From: QUBU01 sp014337915
GTDB lineage: Bacteria > Pseudomonadota > Gammaproteobacteria > Steroidobacterales > GCA-2729495
Assembly: GCA_030263395.1 (NCBI GenBank)
Contig: SZOW01000006.1
Span: 107,880 to 171,879, forward strand
Direction: 5' to 3'
DNA length: 64,000 bases
Notes under the pieces: model-generated
Told to the model about the DNA's origin: nothing
Databases searched by the model: none
Seen by the model: the letters and a program-made list of their open reading frames with translations, nothing else
Program-made: the position numbers and the translations under genes
Shown here: in pieces, positions 15,653 to 23,915 of the stretch
How the letters are laid out: every line of letters starts with the position of its first letter
How positions within the stretch are numbered: the stretch's first letter is position 1

Positions 15653-16483
15653 TCAGCGCTTGCTGCGTCCCAGTTCGGCTCCGCGGTCACGGGCTGCGGT
15701 CAGTGCCCGGCTTACCGTGTCACGGATGCCGGCCTGCTCCATGACGGCCACGGCAGCTGCTGTGGTGCCGCCCGGTGAAGTGACGGTCGCGCGCAGCGCC
15801 GCCAGGTCCTGCGACTCATCGGCCGCACTGCAGGCCGCGCCCATCGCGGTCTGGCGCACCAGGCTGCGCGCGATGCCCGCCGGCAGGCCGAGGCGGGTGG
15901 CGCTGTCTTCCATGAGTTCCATGAGCAGGTAGAAGTAGGCCGGGCCGCTGCCGGAAACGGCGGTGACCGCGTCCATCAGCGATTCGTCCTCCAGCCACAG
16001 GGCACGGCCGGTGGTCTGCAGCATCTCCAGCGCCAGCGCCCGCTGGCTGGCGCTGACGCCTGCGGCGGCCACCAGCACCGACATACCGGCACCGACCAGC
16101 GCCGGCTGGTTCGGCATGACCCTGACGAGCGCCGTGCCCGGGCCCAGGGCGCCGGCGAGGGTGGCGAGCGGCACGCCGGCCGCCACCGATAGCAGGAGCT
16201 GGCCCGCTGGCCGCCGCTGGCCGGCCAGCTCCGCCAGCACTGCCGGCATGACCTGCGGCTTGACCGCCAGCACCAGCACATCGGCCGCGGCGGCCACGGC
16301 GGTGTTGGCTGTCGAGGTCCTGATGCCCGCGGCGAGTTGCGCCAGCTGGCCGCGCCTTGCGGCGTCGGGCTCGGCCACGGTGAGGCGCGTGGCCGGCAGG
16401 CCCGCGCGCAGCAGGCCGCCGATGATGGCCTGCGCCATGTTGCCGCCGCCGATGAAGCCGATATCGAGGTCCCGGATCGTCAC
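15653..16483 (-). CDS. proC: Pyrroline-5-carboxylate reductase
   Basis: A 276-residue enzyme that makes proline from 1-pyrroline-5-carboxylate with NAD(P)H. The Rossmann motif GFIGGGNMAQAI is near the N-terminus, LAVKPQVM lies mid-domain, and the C-terminal dimer domain carries AVSGSGPAYFY and the signature SPGGTTAAAVAVMEQAG. The start is set at GTG 16483, which has an AGAGG site upstream and gives the family-typical N-terminus (TIRDLDIGFIGG). The longer frame to 16711 overlaps yggS and is rejected. It follows yggS by 37 bp and sits 30 bp before yggT. Confidence 0.95.
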   Translation of the reverse strand: MTIRDLDIGFIGGGNMAQAIIGGLLRAGLPATRLTVAEPDAARRGQLAQLAAGIRTSTANTAVAAAADVLVLAVKPQVMPAVLAELAGQRRPAGQLLLSVAAGVPLATLAGALGPGTALVRVMPNQPALVGAGMSVLVAAAGVSASQRALALEMLQTTGRALWLEDESLMDAVTAVSGSGPAYFYLLMELMEDSATRLGLPAGIARSLVRQTAMGAACSAADESQDLAALRATVTSPGGTTAAAVAVMEQAGIRDTVSRALTAARDRGAELGRSKR

Positions 16484-16520
16484 TGCTGCCACCTCTGGCG
16501 AAACCACCGCTGCGCCCGGT

Positions 16521-17213
16521 TCAGGGCGCGGCGGCCGGACGGGCGCCGAACAGCGCCGTTCCCACCCGCAACATCGTACTGCCTTCGGCGATGGCCATCT
16601 CGAGGTCGTCCGACATGCCCATGGACAGGGTGTCGAGCTCGTGGCCTGCAGTACGCAGGCTCTCGAAAAGCGCGCGTACGCGCCGGAACTCCGCGCGCAG
16701 CGCCGCGGCATCCAGCCCGGCCTGCGGCATGAACATCAGGCCGCGCAGCTTCAGGCGCGGCAGGCCGGCGACCTCTGCCGCCAGGGCTTCCAGCCCGGCC
16801 GCGGGCACACCACCGCGGCCTGCCGCCGGCTCCGGCTGCACCTGCAGGCAGACCTGCAGTTCGGCGGCATGGAACGGGCGCTGGCGGGACAGCCGCTGCG
16901 CCACCTGGCCGCCGGCCACGGTCTGCACCCAGTCGAAGTGCGCGGCCACGTCCCGTGTCTTGTTGGCCTGCATCGTGCCAATGAAATGCCAGCGCGGGCC
17001 GGTTGGCAATTGCGTGATCTTGGCCACGGCTTCCTGCACGTAGTTCTCGCCAAAATCGGCGAGGCCTGCAGCCTGCGCGGCGCGGATGGCGGCAGGCGGG
17101 TGTGTCTTGCTGACGGCAACGATGCTGATGCCGGCCGGGTCACGCCCGGCGCGCAGCGAGGCCTGGGTCACGCGGGCGCGCAGGGCCGCGAGTTTTTCCG
17201 TGATTGCCGTCAC
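16521..17213 (-). CDS. yggS: PLP homeostasis protein YggS (PLPBP/COG0325)
   Basis: A 230-residue alanine-racemase-fold PLP-binding protein without catalytic partner domain. The cofactor lysine lies in AVSKTHPP, and the family motifs FGENYVQEA, WHFIGTMQANK, RGLMFMPQ and SMGMSDDLEMAI are present. Family members buffer pyridoxal phosphate. GTG 17213 was chosen because it aligns with the E. coli start; a GTG at 17249 is the alternative. Gene order yggS-proC-yggT is conserved, and pilT diverges from yggS as in Pseudomonas. Confidence 0.92.
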   Translation of the reverse strand: MTAITEKLAALRARVTQASLRAGRDPAGISIVAVSKTHPPAAIRAAQAAGLADFGENYVQEAVAKITQLPTGPRWHFIGTMQANKTRDVAAHFDWVQTVAGGQVAQRLSRQRPFHAAELQVCLQVQPEPAAGRGGVPAAGLEALAAEVAGLPRLKLRGLMFMPQAGLDAAALRAEFRRVRALFESLRTAGHELDTLSMGMSDDLEMAIAEGSTMLRVGTALFGARPAAAP

Positions 17214-17320
17214 GGCCGCTGCCGGGTCGCTGCTTGTACTCTGCGCCACTGGTGCACCGGGCTTATGGCAAGTCCGGATTCCGCTGCAGATCGGGGCAAG
17301 GGATTGAGCTGGGGACTGAA

Positions 17321-18361
17321 ATGGCTGTCGACATAGCGCAGTTGCTCGCATTCTCTGTAAAAAACAACGCGTCCGACCTGCACCTGTCGGCCGGTGTGCC
17401 ACCGATGATCCGCGTCGATGGCGACGTCAAGCGGATCAACATGCCGGCGCTGACGCACAAAGAAGTGCACAGCATGATATACGACATCATGAGCGACAAG
17501 CAGCGCAAGGACTACGAAGAGTTCCTTGAGACTGACTTTTCGTTCGAGGTGCCGAAGCTGGCGCGCTTCCGCGTCAATGCCTTCAACCAGACGCGCGGTG
17601 CCGGCGCGGTGTTCCGCACCATTCCGTCACAGATCCGTACGCTGGAAGACCTGAAGGCACCGGCGATCTTCCGCGACATCGCCATGTATCCCCGCGGCCT
17701 GGTGCTGGTCACCGGGCCAACCGGTTCCGGCAAGTCGACGACGCTGGCGGCGATGATCGACTACGTCAACACCAACAAGCCCGACCACATCATCACCATC
17801 GAGGACCCGATCGAGTTCGTGCACGAGAGCAAGAAGTCGCTGATCAACCAGCGCGAGGTGCACAAGGACACGCTGGGCTTCTCCGAGGCGCTGCGCTCGG
17901 CCCTGCGTGAGGACCCGGACGTGATCCTGGTGGGCGAGATGCGTGACCTGGAGACCATCCGCCTGGCCATGACGGCCTCGGAAACCGGCCACCTGGTGTT
18001 CGGCACCCTGCACACCAGCTCGGCGGCCAAGACGGTCGACCGCATCGTCGACGTCTTCCCGGCCACCGAGAAGGAGATGATCCGCACCATGCTGTCGGAG
18101 TCGCTGCGGGCGGTCATCTCGCAATCGCTGCTGAAGAAGATCGGCGGCGGGCGCATTGCCGCCCACGAGATCATGATCGGTACGCCTGCCATCAGGAACC
18201 TGATCCGCGAGGGCAAGATCGCCCAGATGTATTCCGCCATACAGACCGGCCAGGCGGCCGGCATGCAGACCCTCGACCAGAACCTGCAGGAACTGCTGGC
18301 GAAGGGTGTCGTCAGCAAGGAAGAGGCGCGCTTCAAGGCCGCCAACAAGGACCAGTTCTAG
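17321..18361 (+). CDS. pilT: Type IV pilus retraction ATPase PilT
   Basis: A 346-residue hexameric ATPase that disassembles type IV pili. The N-terminal PAS-like domain has SDLHLSAGVPPMIRVDG; the core has Walker A GPTGSGKS (residues 132-139), the Asp box ITIEDPIEFVH, Walker B VILVGEMRD and the His box TGHLVFGTLHT. The C-terminal AIRNLIREGKIAQM motif, known in PilT to be needed for retraction, is complete. The start MAVDIAQLLAFSVKNNASD is the family start; the frame to 17204 is rejected. First of three same-strand PilT-family genes. Confidence 0.96.
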   Translation: MAVDIAQLLAFSVKNNASDLHLSAGVPPMIRVDGDVKRINMPALTHKEVHSMIYDIMSDKQRKDYEEFLETDFSFEVPKLARFRVNAFNQTRGAGAVFRTIPSQIRTLEDLKAPAIFRDIAMYPRGLVLVTGPTGSGKSTTLAAMIDYVNTNKPDHIITIEDPIEFVHESKKSLINQREVHKDTLGFSEALRSALREDPDVILVGEMRDLETIRLAMTASETGHLVFGTLHTSSAAKTVDRIVDVFPATEKEMIRTMLSESLRAVISQSLLKKIGGGRIAAHEIMIGTPAIRNLIREGKIAQMYSAIQTGQAAGMQTLDQNLQELLAKGVVSKEEARFKAANKDQF

Positions 18362-18394
18362 GCCGTCGCCGCAGGGCGCCGCCGGGAGATCACC

Positions 18395-19558
18395 ATGGAA
18401 CGCGACCAGGCTACGAGGCTGATGCAGGGACTGCTGAAGAAGCTGGTGGATGCCAAGGGCTCCGACCTGTTCATCACCGCCGGCTTTCCGCCCGCCATCA
18501 AGGTCAACGGCGAGGTGCACCGCGCCGGCGACCAGCTGCTGTCGCCGGACGACAGCGCCATCATCGTGCGTTCCATCATGAACGACCGTCAGGCGAAGGA
18601 GTTCGACGCCACCAGGGAGTGCAACTTCGCGATCAGCCCGCAGGGCATCGGCCGTTTCCGCGTCAGCGCCTTCGTGCAGCAGGGCCAGGTGGGCGCAGTC
18701 CTGCGCACCATCGTCAGCAAGATCCCGACGCTGGAGGAGCTGGAGCTGCCGCCGGTGCTCAAGGACATCGTCATGACCAAGCGTGGCCTGGTCATCGTCG
18801 TCGGCGCAACCGGCTCGGGCAAGTCGACCTCGCTGGCAGCCATGGTCGGCCACCGCAACGAGAACTCGCGCGGCCACATCATTACCATCGAGGATCCGGT
18901 CGAGTTCGTGCACCCGCACCGCCGCTGCGTGGTCACGCAGCGCGAGGTCGGCGTCGATACCGACAGCTGGGGAGCGGCGCTGAAGAACACCCTGCGCCAG
19001 GCGCCGGACGTGATCCTGATCGGCGAGATTCGCGACCGCGACACCATGGAGTACGCCATCCAGTTCGCGGAAACCGGCCATCTCTGCCTGGCGACCCTGC
19101 ACGCCAACAGCGCCAACCAGGCGCTGGACCGCATCATCAATTTTTTCCCCGAGGACAAGCGCGGCCAGCTGCTCATGGACCTGTCGCTGAATATCCGCGC
19201 CATGGTCTCCCAGCGGCTGATCCCGCGGGAGAGCGGCAAGGGCCGCATCGCCGCCATGGAGATCATGCTGCATTCACCGCTGATCGCCGACCTGATCTTC
19301 AAGGGCGAGGTAGCGCGCATCAAGGAGATCATGGCCAAGTCCACCCGGCTGGGCATGCAGACCTTCGACCAGGATCTGTTCGCGCTCTACGAGCGCGGGG
19401 CCATTTCCTACGAGGAGGCGATGCGCAACGCCGACTCGAAGAATGAGCTGCGCCTGCGCGTCAAGCTGGAGAGCAAGCGCGAGCGCAAGGGCATCGACAC
19501 GGAAGGGCTGGCGCTGGCCGAGGACGAGGGCAGCGACCGCGGCGTCGTCCGCATGTAG
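18395..19558 (+). CDS. pilU: PilU-type retraction ATPase
   Basis: A 387-residue PilT paralogue. It has the PilU-type start (GLLKKLVDAKGSDLFITAGFPPAIKVNG), Walker A GATGSGKS (residues 137-144), Walker B VILIGEIRD and an extended charged C-terminus (VKLESKRERKGID) typical of PilU. PilU is a PilT-dependent accessory motor that boosts retraction force. ATG 18395 is preceded by a GGGAG site. It follows pilT by 33 bp and precedes a third ATPase by 21 bp, so all three are probably one transcript. Confidence 0.92.
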   Translation: MERDQATRLMQGLLKKLVDAKGSDLFITAGFPPAIKVNGEVHRAGDQLLSPDDSAIIVRSIMNDRQAKEFDATRECNFAISPQGIGRFRVSAFVQQGQVGAVLRTIVSKIPTLEELELPPVLKDIVMTKRGLVIVVGATGSGKSTSLAAMVGHRNENSRGHIITIEDPVEFVHPHRRCVVTQREVGVDTDSWGAALKNTLRQAPDVILIGEIRDRDTMEYAIQFAETGHLCLATLHANSANQALDRIINFFPEDKRGQLLMDLSLNIRAMVSQRLIPRESGKGRIAAMEIMLHSPLIADLIFKGEVARIKEIMAKSTRLGMQTFDQDLFALYERGAISYEEAMRNADSKNELRLRVKLESKRERKGIDTEGLALAEDEGSDRGVVRM

Positions 19559-19579
19559 GCGCCCGGCGGGAGAGCAGAC

Positions 19580-20665
19580 TTGGCGGACAACATCACTGAA
19601 CTGGCGACCATGAACGTGCAGCCGCTCTTCAACCTCATGGTTGAGAAGCGGGCCTCCGACCTGTTCCTGACGCCCCATGCCCCGGTCAAGATCAAGATCG
19701 ACGGCAAGATCATGCCTGTGAACAAGCTCGAGCTGACGCCGAAGATGATCCGGCAGGCGGCCATCGAGCTGATGAGCGAGCAGCAGCTCGAAGAATTCAC
19801 GCGTGAGCTGGAGATCGACTTCGCGGTGTCCAAGGCCGGTCTCGGCCGGTTCCGCGTCAACGTCTTCCACCAGCGCGGCAACGTCGCCATGGTGATGCGC
19901 TACATCACCTCGGCGATACCCAATCTTGACCAGCTCTGCATGCCGTCGATCCTCAAGGACCTGGTGATGTTCCGGCGCGGGCTGCTGCTCATGGTGGGGG
20001 CCACCGGCTGTGGCAAGTCGACGACGCTGGCGGCGATGATCGACCATCGCAACGAGAAGACTTCCTCGCACATCATCACCATCGAGGATCCGATCGAGTT
20101 CCTGCACGCGAACAAGAAGTCCATCATCAACCAGCGTGAAGTCGGCACCGACACCAAGTCCTACGGCAGGGCGCTGAAGAGCGCCATGCGCGAGGCACCC
20201 GATGTGGTGCTGATCGGCGAGATCCGCGACCGCGAGACCATGCAGGCCGCCATCGACCTGGCCGGCACCGGCCACCTGGCCATCGCCACGCTGCATTCGA
20301 ACAACGCGCCGGAGACGCTGGATCGCATCATCAACCTGTTTCCCGAGGACCAGCACGGCCAGGTGTTCATGGACCTGTCACAGTACCTGCGTGGCATCAT
20401 TTCCCAGCGCCTGGTGCGGGGCACCAAGGGCGAACGGGTCGCCGCCGTGGAGGTCATGCTCAACACGCCGCGGATCGCCGAGCTGATCCAGGTGGGTGAC
20501 ATCGCCAAGGTGAAGGAAGCGTTCCAGAGTTCGTCGGAGCAGGGCATGCAGACCTTCGACGACGCCCTGCTGAAGCTCTACAAGGAAGGCAAGGTGCCGA
20601 TGGAGGAAGCGCTGGCCAGCGCCGACTCGCGCACCAACCTCGAAGCGAAGATCCACTTCAGCTAG
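19580..20665 (+). CDS. Second PilU-like (third PilT-family) ATPase
   Basis: A 361-residue PilT/PilU-family ATPase read from TTG 19580 with a GGGAGA site upstream (an ATG at 19610 is the alternative). The N-domain has KRASDLFLTPHAPVKIKIDG, Walker A is GATGCGKS (residues 140-147, Cys in place of the usual Ser at the fifth place), and Walker B is VVLIGEIRD. The HGHL-type His box (TGHLAIATLHS) and the PilU-like RIINLFPEDQHGQVFMDL are present. The closeness to the preceding gene points to duplication of pilU. Most relatives have only pilT and pilU, so a distinct role, such as regulating the retraction motor, is possible. The gene ends 13 bp before a repeat element. Confidence 0.88.
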   Translation: MADNITELATMNVQPLFNLMVEKRASDLFLTPHAPVKIKIDGKIMPVNKLELTPKMIRQAAIELMSEQQLEEFTRELEIDFAVSKAGLGRFRVNVFHQRGNVAMVMRYITSAIPNLDQLCMPSILKDLVMFRRGLLLMVGATGCGKSTTLAAMIDHRNEKTSSHIITIEDPIEFLHANKKSIINQREVGTDTKSYGRALKSAMREAPDVVLIGEIRDRETMQAAIDLAGTGHLAIATLHSNNAPETLDRIINLFPEDQHGQVFMDLSQYLRGIISQRLVRGTKGERVAAVEVMLNTPRIAELIQVGDIAKVKEAFQSSSEQGMQTFDDALLKLYKEGKVPMEEALASADSRTNLEAKIHFS

Positions 20666-20677
20666 GAAGAATCAAGG

Positions 20678-20802
20678 AAAATAGTTAAGGGGACAGTTTA
20701 CTCAACTCGTTAAGGGGACAGTTTACTCAACTCGATATGGCCAAGGTTGCGAACCACGCAATGCCACATTCGAGTTGAGTAAACTGTCCCCTTAACTATT
20801 TT
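20678..20802. repeat. Inverted-repeat element with tandem GGGGACAGTTTACTCAACT copies
   Basis: A perfect 32-bp inverted repeat is formed by 20678-20709 and 20771-20802 (outer end AAAATAGTTAAGG, inner end CTCAACTCG). The left arm is followed by a second direct copy of its inner 26 bases (20709-20734), a 25-bp period. The central 36 bp are unrelated. There is no coding frame inside. It resembles a REP/REPIN-like or miniature mobile element. The core GGGGACAGTTTACT is a motif I associate with proteobacterial repeats near REP-associated transposase genes, but no transposase lies in this window. The right arm covers the last codons and stop of the PyrK-like gene. Confidence 0.85.
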
Positions 20803-21691
20803 GGCCGAACAGCTCCGGGTAGACGGCGCGGGCCTCGAACACCGGGCCGTCGACACAGACGCGCTTCATCGCGGGTCCGGCGTCGGTCTGCACCGGCACG
20901 GCGCAGCCGGCGCAGCCGCCGACACCGCAAGCCATGAATTCCTCGAGGCAGAGCTGGGCCGGCAGGTCGAAGTCGCGCGCCAGGCCCGCCACCGCCCGCA
21001 GCATGGGATGTGGCCCGCAGGCGTAGAGCGCGACGCGGTCATGGTCGTCATCGTGCAGCGCGGCTAGCCAGTCGCCCGCCAGCGCCGTGACGTAGCCCGG
21101 GTAGCAGCCATCGAAACCCGCCAGCGAAGCGAGCCTCGAAGGCACGCCCAGGGCCTCGAGGTCAGGTTGGCAGGCATCGAGGCGATGGTCGAGGCCGTGC
21201 AACGGCAGGGCGCCGCGTCCGGCCTTGAACGGAAAAGGAACCTCGGAGCCGAAGAAGGCCACGGGTCGCCAGGTGGTTGCCGTATCGGCTGCCAGGCGCA
21301 TGGCGAGGAACTCCAGCGGCGGCATGCCGACACCACCGCCGAGCAGCAGCGCCATGGGGCGCCCGGGGTCCGGGACAAAACCCTGGCCGATGGGACCCAG
21401 CGTGCTGATCCGGTCCCCGGCCTTGGCGGCGGAGAGTGCCCGCAGGCCGGGCCCGACGATCTTGAAGAGGACCTCGATCCAGCCGGCGGCCGGGTCGCAG
21501 CGCCGGATCGACAGCGGCCGGCGCATGGGAATGTCGGCGGCGCATTGCAGGTGGACGAAACTGCCGGGCTGCGCACGGGCCGCGCACTGCGGAGCCTCCA
21601 GCCGCAGGACGAACTGCTGCGCCGGGAATGCCTGCAGCGCGAGCACGCGTGCCTCCTCGAGGAAGATCGTGTGGCGATGCGGGCGGTCCAT
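20792..21691 (-). CDS. PyrK-like dihydroorotate dehydrogenase electron-transfer subunit / iron-sulfur flavoprotein
   Basis: A 299-residue ferredoxin-reductase-type protein. The FAD domain carries MRRPLSIRRCD and GPIGQGF; the nucleotide part has LLLGGGVGMPPL; the C-terminal [2Fe-2S] motif is CGVGGCAGC (C-x4-C-x2-C) with the last Cys in RVCVDGP. In pyrK/pyrD-type systems it passes electrons from dihydroorotate dehydrogenase to NAD or another carrier. No PyrD lies in this window, so the partner must be elsewhere if the role is the classical one. Its place after ruvX resembles the yqgF-pyr gene order of other bacteria. The final residues QNS and the stop codon come from the neighbouring repeat, so the original C-terminus may have been altered. 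Confidence 0.82.
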   Translation of the reverse strand: MDRPHRHTIFLEEARVLALQAFPAQQFVLRLEAPQCAARAQPGSFVHLQCAADIPMRRPLSIRRCDPAAGWIEVLFKIVGPGLRALSAAKAGDRISTLGPIGQGFVPDPGRPMALLLGGGVGMPPLEFLAMRLAADTATTWRPVAFFGSEVPFPFKAGRGALPLHGLDHRLDACQPDLEALGVPSRLASLAGFDGCYPGYVTALAGDWLAALHDDDHDRVALYACGPHPMLRAVAGLARDFDLPAQLCLEEFMACGVGGCAGCAVPVQTDAGPAMKRVCVDGPVFEARAVYPELFGQNS

Positions 21692-21769
21692 GGCTCCTGC
21701 CGGTCCGTTGGCGGATTGCGGGCCGCATTTTCGCAGAGCGCGACAGCCCTGTCGCCCCGGCAGGCGGCG

Positions 21770-22192
21770 TCAGGAGCGCAGCCAGGTCTCGGCCATCAGC
21801 CTCGCGGCCATCAGGTCGATGTCTGCCGGCTGCACGCGCCGGCGGCGGCTACCGTCGCGCCGCTGCTCGCGCAGCACCGCTTCGGCCTCGGCCGAGGTGT
21901 AGCGCTCGTCGATCTCCTCGACCAGCAGCCCGCTGCGCCCGGCCAGCCACTGGCCGAAGGCGCGCGAGCGCCGGGTCATGGCCGAATCCGTGCCGTCGGT
22001 GTTGCGGGGCAGCCCCACCACGAGGACTTCCGGCTGCCAGTCGCGGATCAGCGCCGCGACCTCCTGCCATTCCGGCACGCCGTCGTGGGCGGGCAGGGTA
22101 GCCAGTGCAGTCACCGTTCCGGCCAGGCGGCTGGCGCTGGCGACACCGATCCTGCGGGTACCGAAGTCGAAGACGAGCGCGCGGTCTGCCAT
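21770..22192 (-). CDS. ruvX: Putative pre-16S rRNA nuclease YqgF/RuvX
   Basis: A 140-residue RNase H-like nuclease. The first acidic motif is FDFGTRRIGVA, then LVVGLPRNTDGTDSAMTRR, followed by EIDERYTSAEAEAVLRE with the second and the DIDLMAARLMAETWL end carrying the third acidic residues. The family acts in 5' maturation of 16S rRNA and was first described as a Holliday-junction resolvase. It follows yqgE by 46 bp in the conserved leftward order yqgE-yqgF. Confidence 0.94.
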   Translation of the reverse strand: MADRALVFDFGTRRIGVASASRLAGTVTALATLPAHDGVPEWQEVAALIRDWQPEVLVVGLPRNTDGTDSAMTRRSRAFGQWLAGRSGLLVEEIDERYTSAEAEAVLREQRRDGSRRRRVQPADIDLMAARLMAETWLRS

Positions 22193-22238
22193 CGCGGGAA
22201 CCTGGGCTTTCGAGGCCGCGCCGGCGAGCGCCTTGGCT

Positions 22239-22829
22239 TCAGGCGTGGCCCGCCTCGGGGCTCATCGTGGCGAGGTTGATGCCGAGCAGGCCGGCCGCCG
22301 CTGCCCAGCGTGCCTCGAAGGGCGTGTCGAACAGCAGCGTGGCCGTGGCCGGGACGCTCAGCCAGGCATTGGCGCCGATTTCCATCTCGAGCTGCCCGGC
22401 GCCCCAGCCGGCGTAGCCGAGCGCCATCAGCGCGCGCTTCGGGCCGGTGCCCCGCGCCAGGGCAGCGAGGATGTCCTGCGATGTCGTCAGGTGGACGAAC
22501 GCACTGACTTCCACGGTGGAGTCCCACTTGCCGGCCGGCTCGTGCAGGACGAAGCCGCGTTCGCCCTGCACCGGGCCGCCGCGCAGCACCGGCTGGTCCG
22601 CCACGGCGGCTGGCGCACCCTCCAGGGCCAATTGCTGGAAGACTTCGCCGAGCGCCATTTCCAGCGGCCGGTTGATGACGATGCCGAGGGCACCCTGGTC
22701 GGTGTGCTCACAGATGTAGGTGACGCTGCGCACGAAGTTCGGATCTGCCATAGCCGGCATGGCGATGAGCAGATGGCCGGTGAGGTAGGTGACCTCGCCC
22801 AGGGATCCATTGTCCGTGGCCCCTGCCAT
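22239..22829 (-). CDS. yqgE: UPF0301 family protein YqgE/AlgH
   Basis: A 196-residue protein of the AlgH/UPF0301 fold: LTGHLLIAMPAMADPNFVRSVTYICEH near the start, then GALGIVINRP, and VLRGGPVQGERGFVLH in the centre. Function not established; in Pseudomonas AlgH was linked to transcriptional control of alginate. The usual start is MxxxxYLTGHLLIAMPAM, so ATG 22829 is plausible. Starts directly after the stop of the TonB-like gene and is followed by ruvX. Confidence 0.93.
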   Translation of the reverse strand: MAGATDNGSLGEVTYLTGHLLIAMPAMADPNFVRSVTYICEHTDQGALGIVINRPLEMALGEVFQQLALEGAPAAVADQPVLRGGPVQGERGFVLHEPAGKWDSTVEVSAFVHLTTSQDILAALARGTGPKRALMALGYAGWGAGQLEMEIGANAWLSVPATATLLFDTPFEARWAAAAGLLGINLATMSPEAGHA

Positions 22830-23771
22830 TCAGCCTCCGTGGACGGCACGGATGCGGCCGGTGCCGCCATCGGAACCGAAATGCCACTCGTAGGCGAAGC
22901 GCAGCACGTCGTAGTCGTCGCGCAGCACCTTGGGGAATGGCTCGAACGGTGCCGCTATGCGCAGGATCTGCATGGCCGCCTGGTCGAGGTTGGGGTAGCC
23001 GGAGGAGCTGCGGACCACAATCTCCTTGAGGTCGCCGTTGGCCGTGATGGCCACCTCCAGTACCGGGTAGCTGCGGATCAGGGCAAGCTCGGTGGCGCCG
23101 GGGAAGTTCAGGGTGCCGATGCGCTCCACCTTGTTCTTCCAGCTGTTCAGGTAGCTGGCGATGCGCGCCTCGCGGGTGCTGGCGCTGACCAGCAGCTCGC
23201 GGGGATTGGCGTCGGGGATGCGCGTCTCGCGATCGGGCTCGGCGAGGATGTCGGTGGCATCGGTCGCTGGCATCTGCAGCTGACGCTGCAGGGCCGGGCG
23301 CGCTGCACCGGTCTCGCCCGGGCGCACCGTCGGCCGCTCGCGCGGACTGGCAGCGATGCGCGCCTCGGCGGGCGCCTCGCTGCCGCTGCGCTGCGCGCCG
23401 TCGAGGTCGCCGTCCTGGTCCGGGCCTGACGCTGCCTCCGTGGGGTCGGTCATCACGGCAGTCCGCAGGCGCGCATCCAGCGGCGCATTGCCCCGGCCCA
23501 CCAGGTTCTGCTGTGCGAGCAGCGCCGCTGGATTGCGCGGCGCCGCCGCCCTGGCGTAGTCGCGGGTAACGATGACGACATCGAGCGAAGTCGCGGCAGG
23601 ATTGCGCTCGGGCGGGGCGGCACTGAAGGTAACGCCGAGGATGACCACCCCGTGCAGCAGGGCGGCCAGGAACAGCGTGGAGGAGAGGCGGTCACGCGTG
23701 GCCGCGGGCGACCAGGAGCCGCCGGCCGGGCTCAGCGCGATTGCAAGCGGTCTGCTCGTGGGCCTTTGCAT
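22830..23771 (-). CDS. TonB family energy-transducing protein
   Basis: A 313-residue protein with a single N-terminal membrane anchor (STLFLAALLHGVVILGVTFS, residues 31-50), a long Pro/Ala/Arg-rich periplasmic linker and a C-terminal TonB-like domain (about residues 220-300, with LEVAITANGDLKEIVV and SSSGYPNLDQAAMQILRIAAPF). This resembles the TonB-like protein commonly encoded between gshB and yqgE in gammaproteobacteria; it has no ExbB/ExbD partner here. The start at ATG 23771 (MQRPTSR) was preferred over 23840 because the shorter N-terminus fits an inner-membrane anchor. A TATAAT-like -10 at 23847-23852 on this strand may drive it separately from apbE. Confidence 0.85.
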   Translation of the reverse strand: MQRPTSRPLAIALSPAGGSWSPAATRDRLSSTLFLAALLHGVVILGVTFSAAPPERNPAATSLDVVIVTRDYARAAAPRNPAALLAQQNLVGRGNAPLDARLRTAVMTDPTEAASGPDQDGDLDGAQRSGSEAPAEARIAASPRERPTVRPGETGAARPALQRQLQMPATDATDILAEPDRETRIPDANPRELLVSASTREARIASYLNSWKNKVERIGTLNFPGATELALIRSYPVLEVAITANGDLKEIVVRSSSGYPNLDQAAMQILRIAAPFEPFPKVLRDDYDVLRFAYEWHFGSDGGTGRIRAVHGG

Positions 23772-23846
23772 CACCGTCCGTCGCTGCCGTGGATCAACAG
23801 CCAGCAGTTCCGCCGGGACCGGGCGCCCCGCGCGGCGCACTGGCTG

Positions 23847-23852
23847 ATTATA
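23847..23852 (-). promoter_or_regulatory. Possible -10 element upstream of the tonB-like gene
   Basis: A perfect TATAAT lies on the minus strand, 76 bp before the tonB-like start, in the 144-bp gap after apbE. The -35 position at 17 bp is weak; a TTGACC is present but stands too close to serve it. It could allow separate transcription. Confidence 0.3.
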
Positions 23853-23915
23853 CGTGGGTCAACAGCAGTGGTCGGCATTGCATCACGGATTCCGGTAGTC
23901 CCGGCGCCTGCCGGT

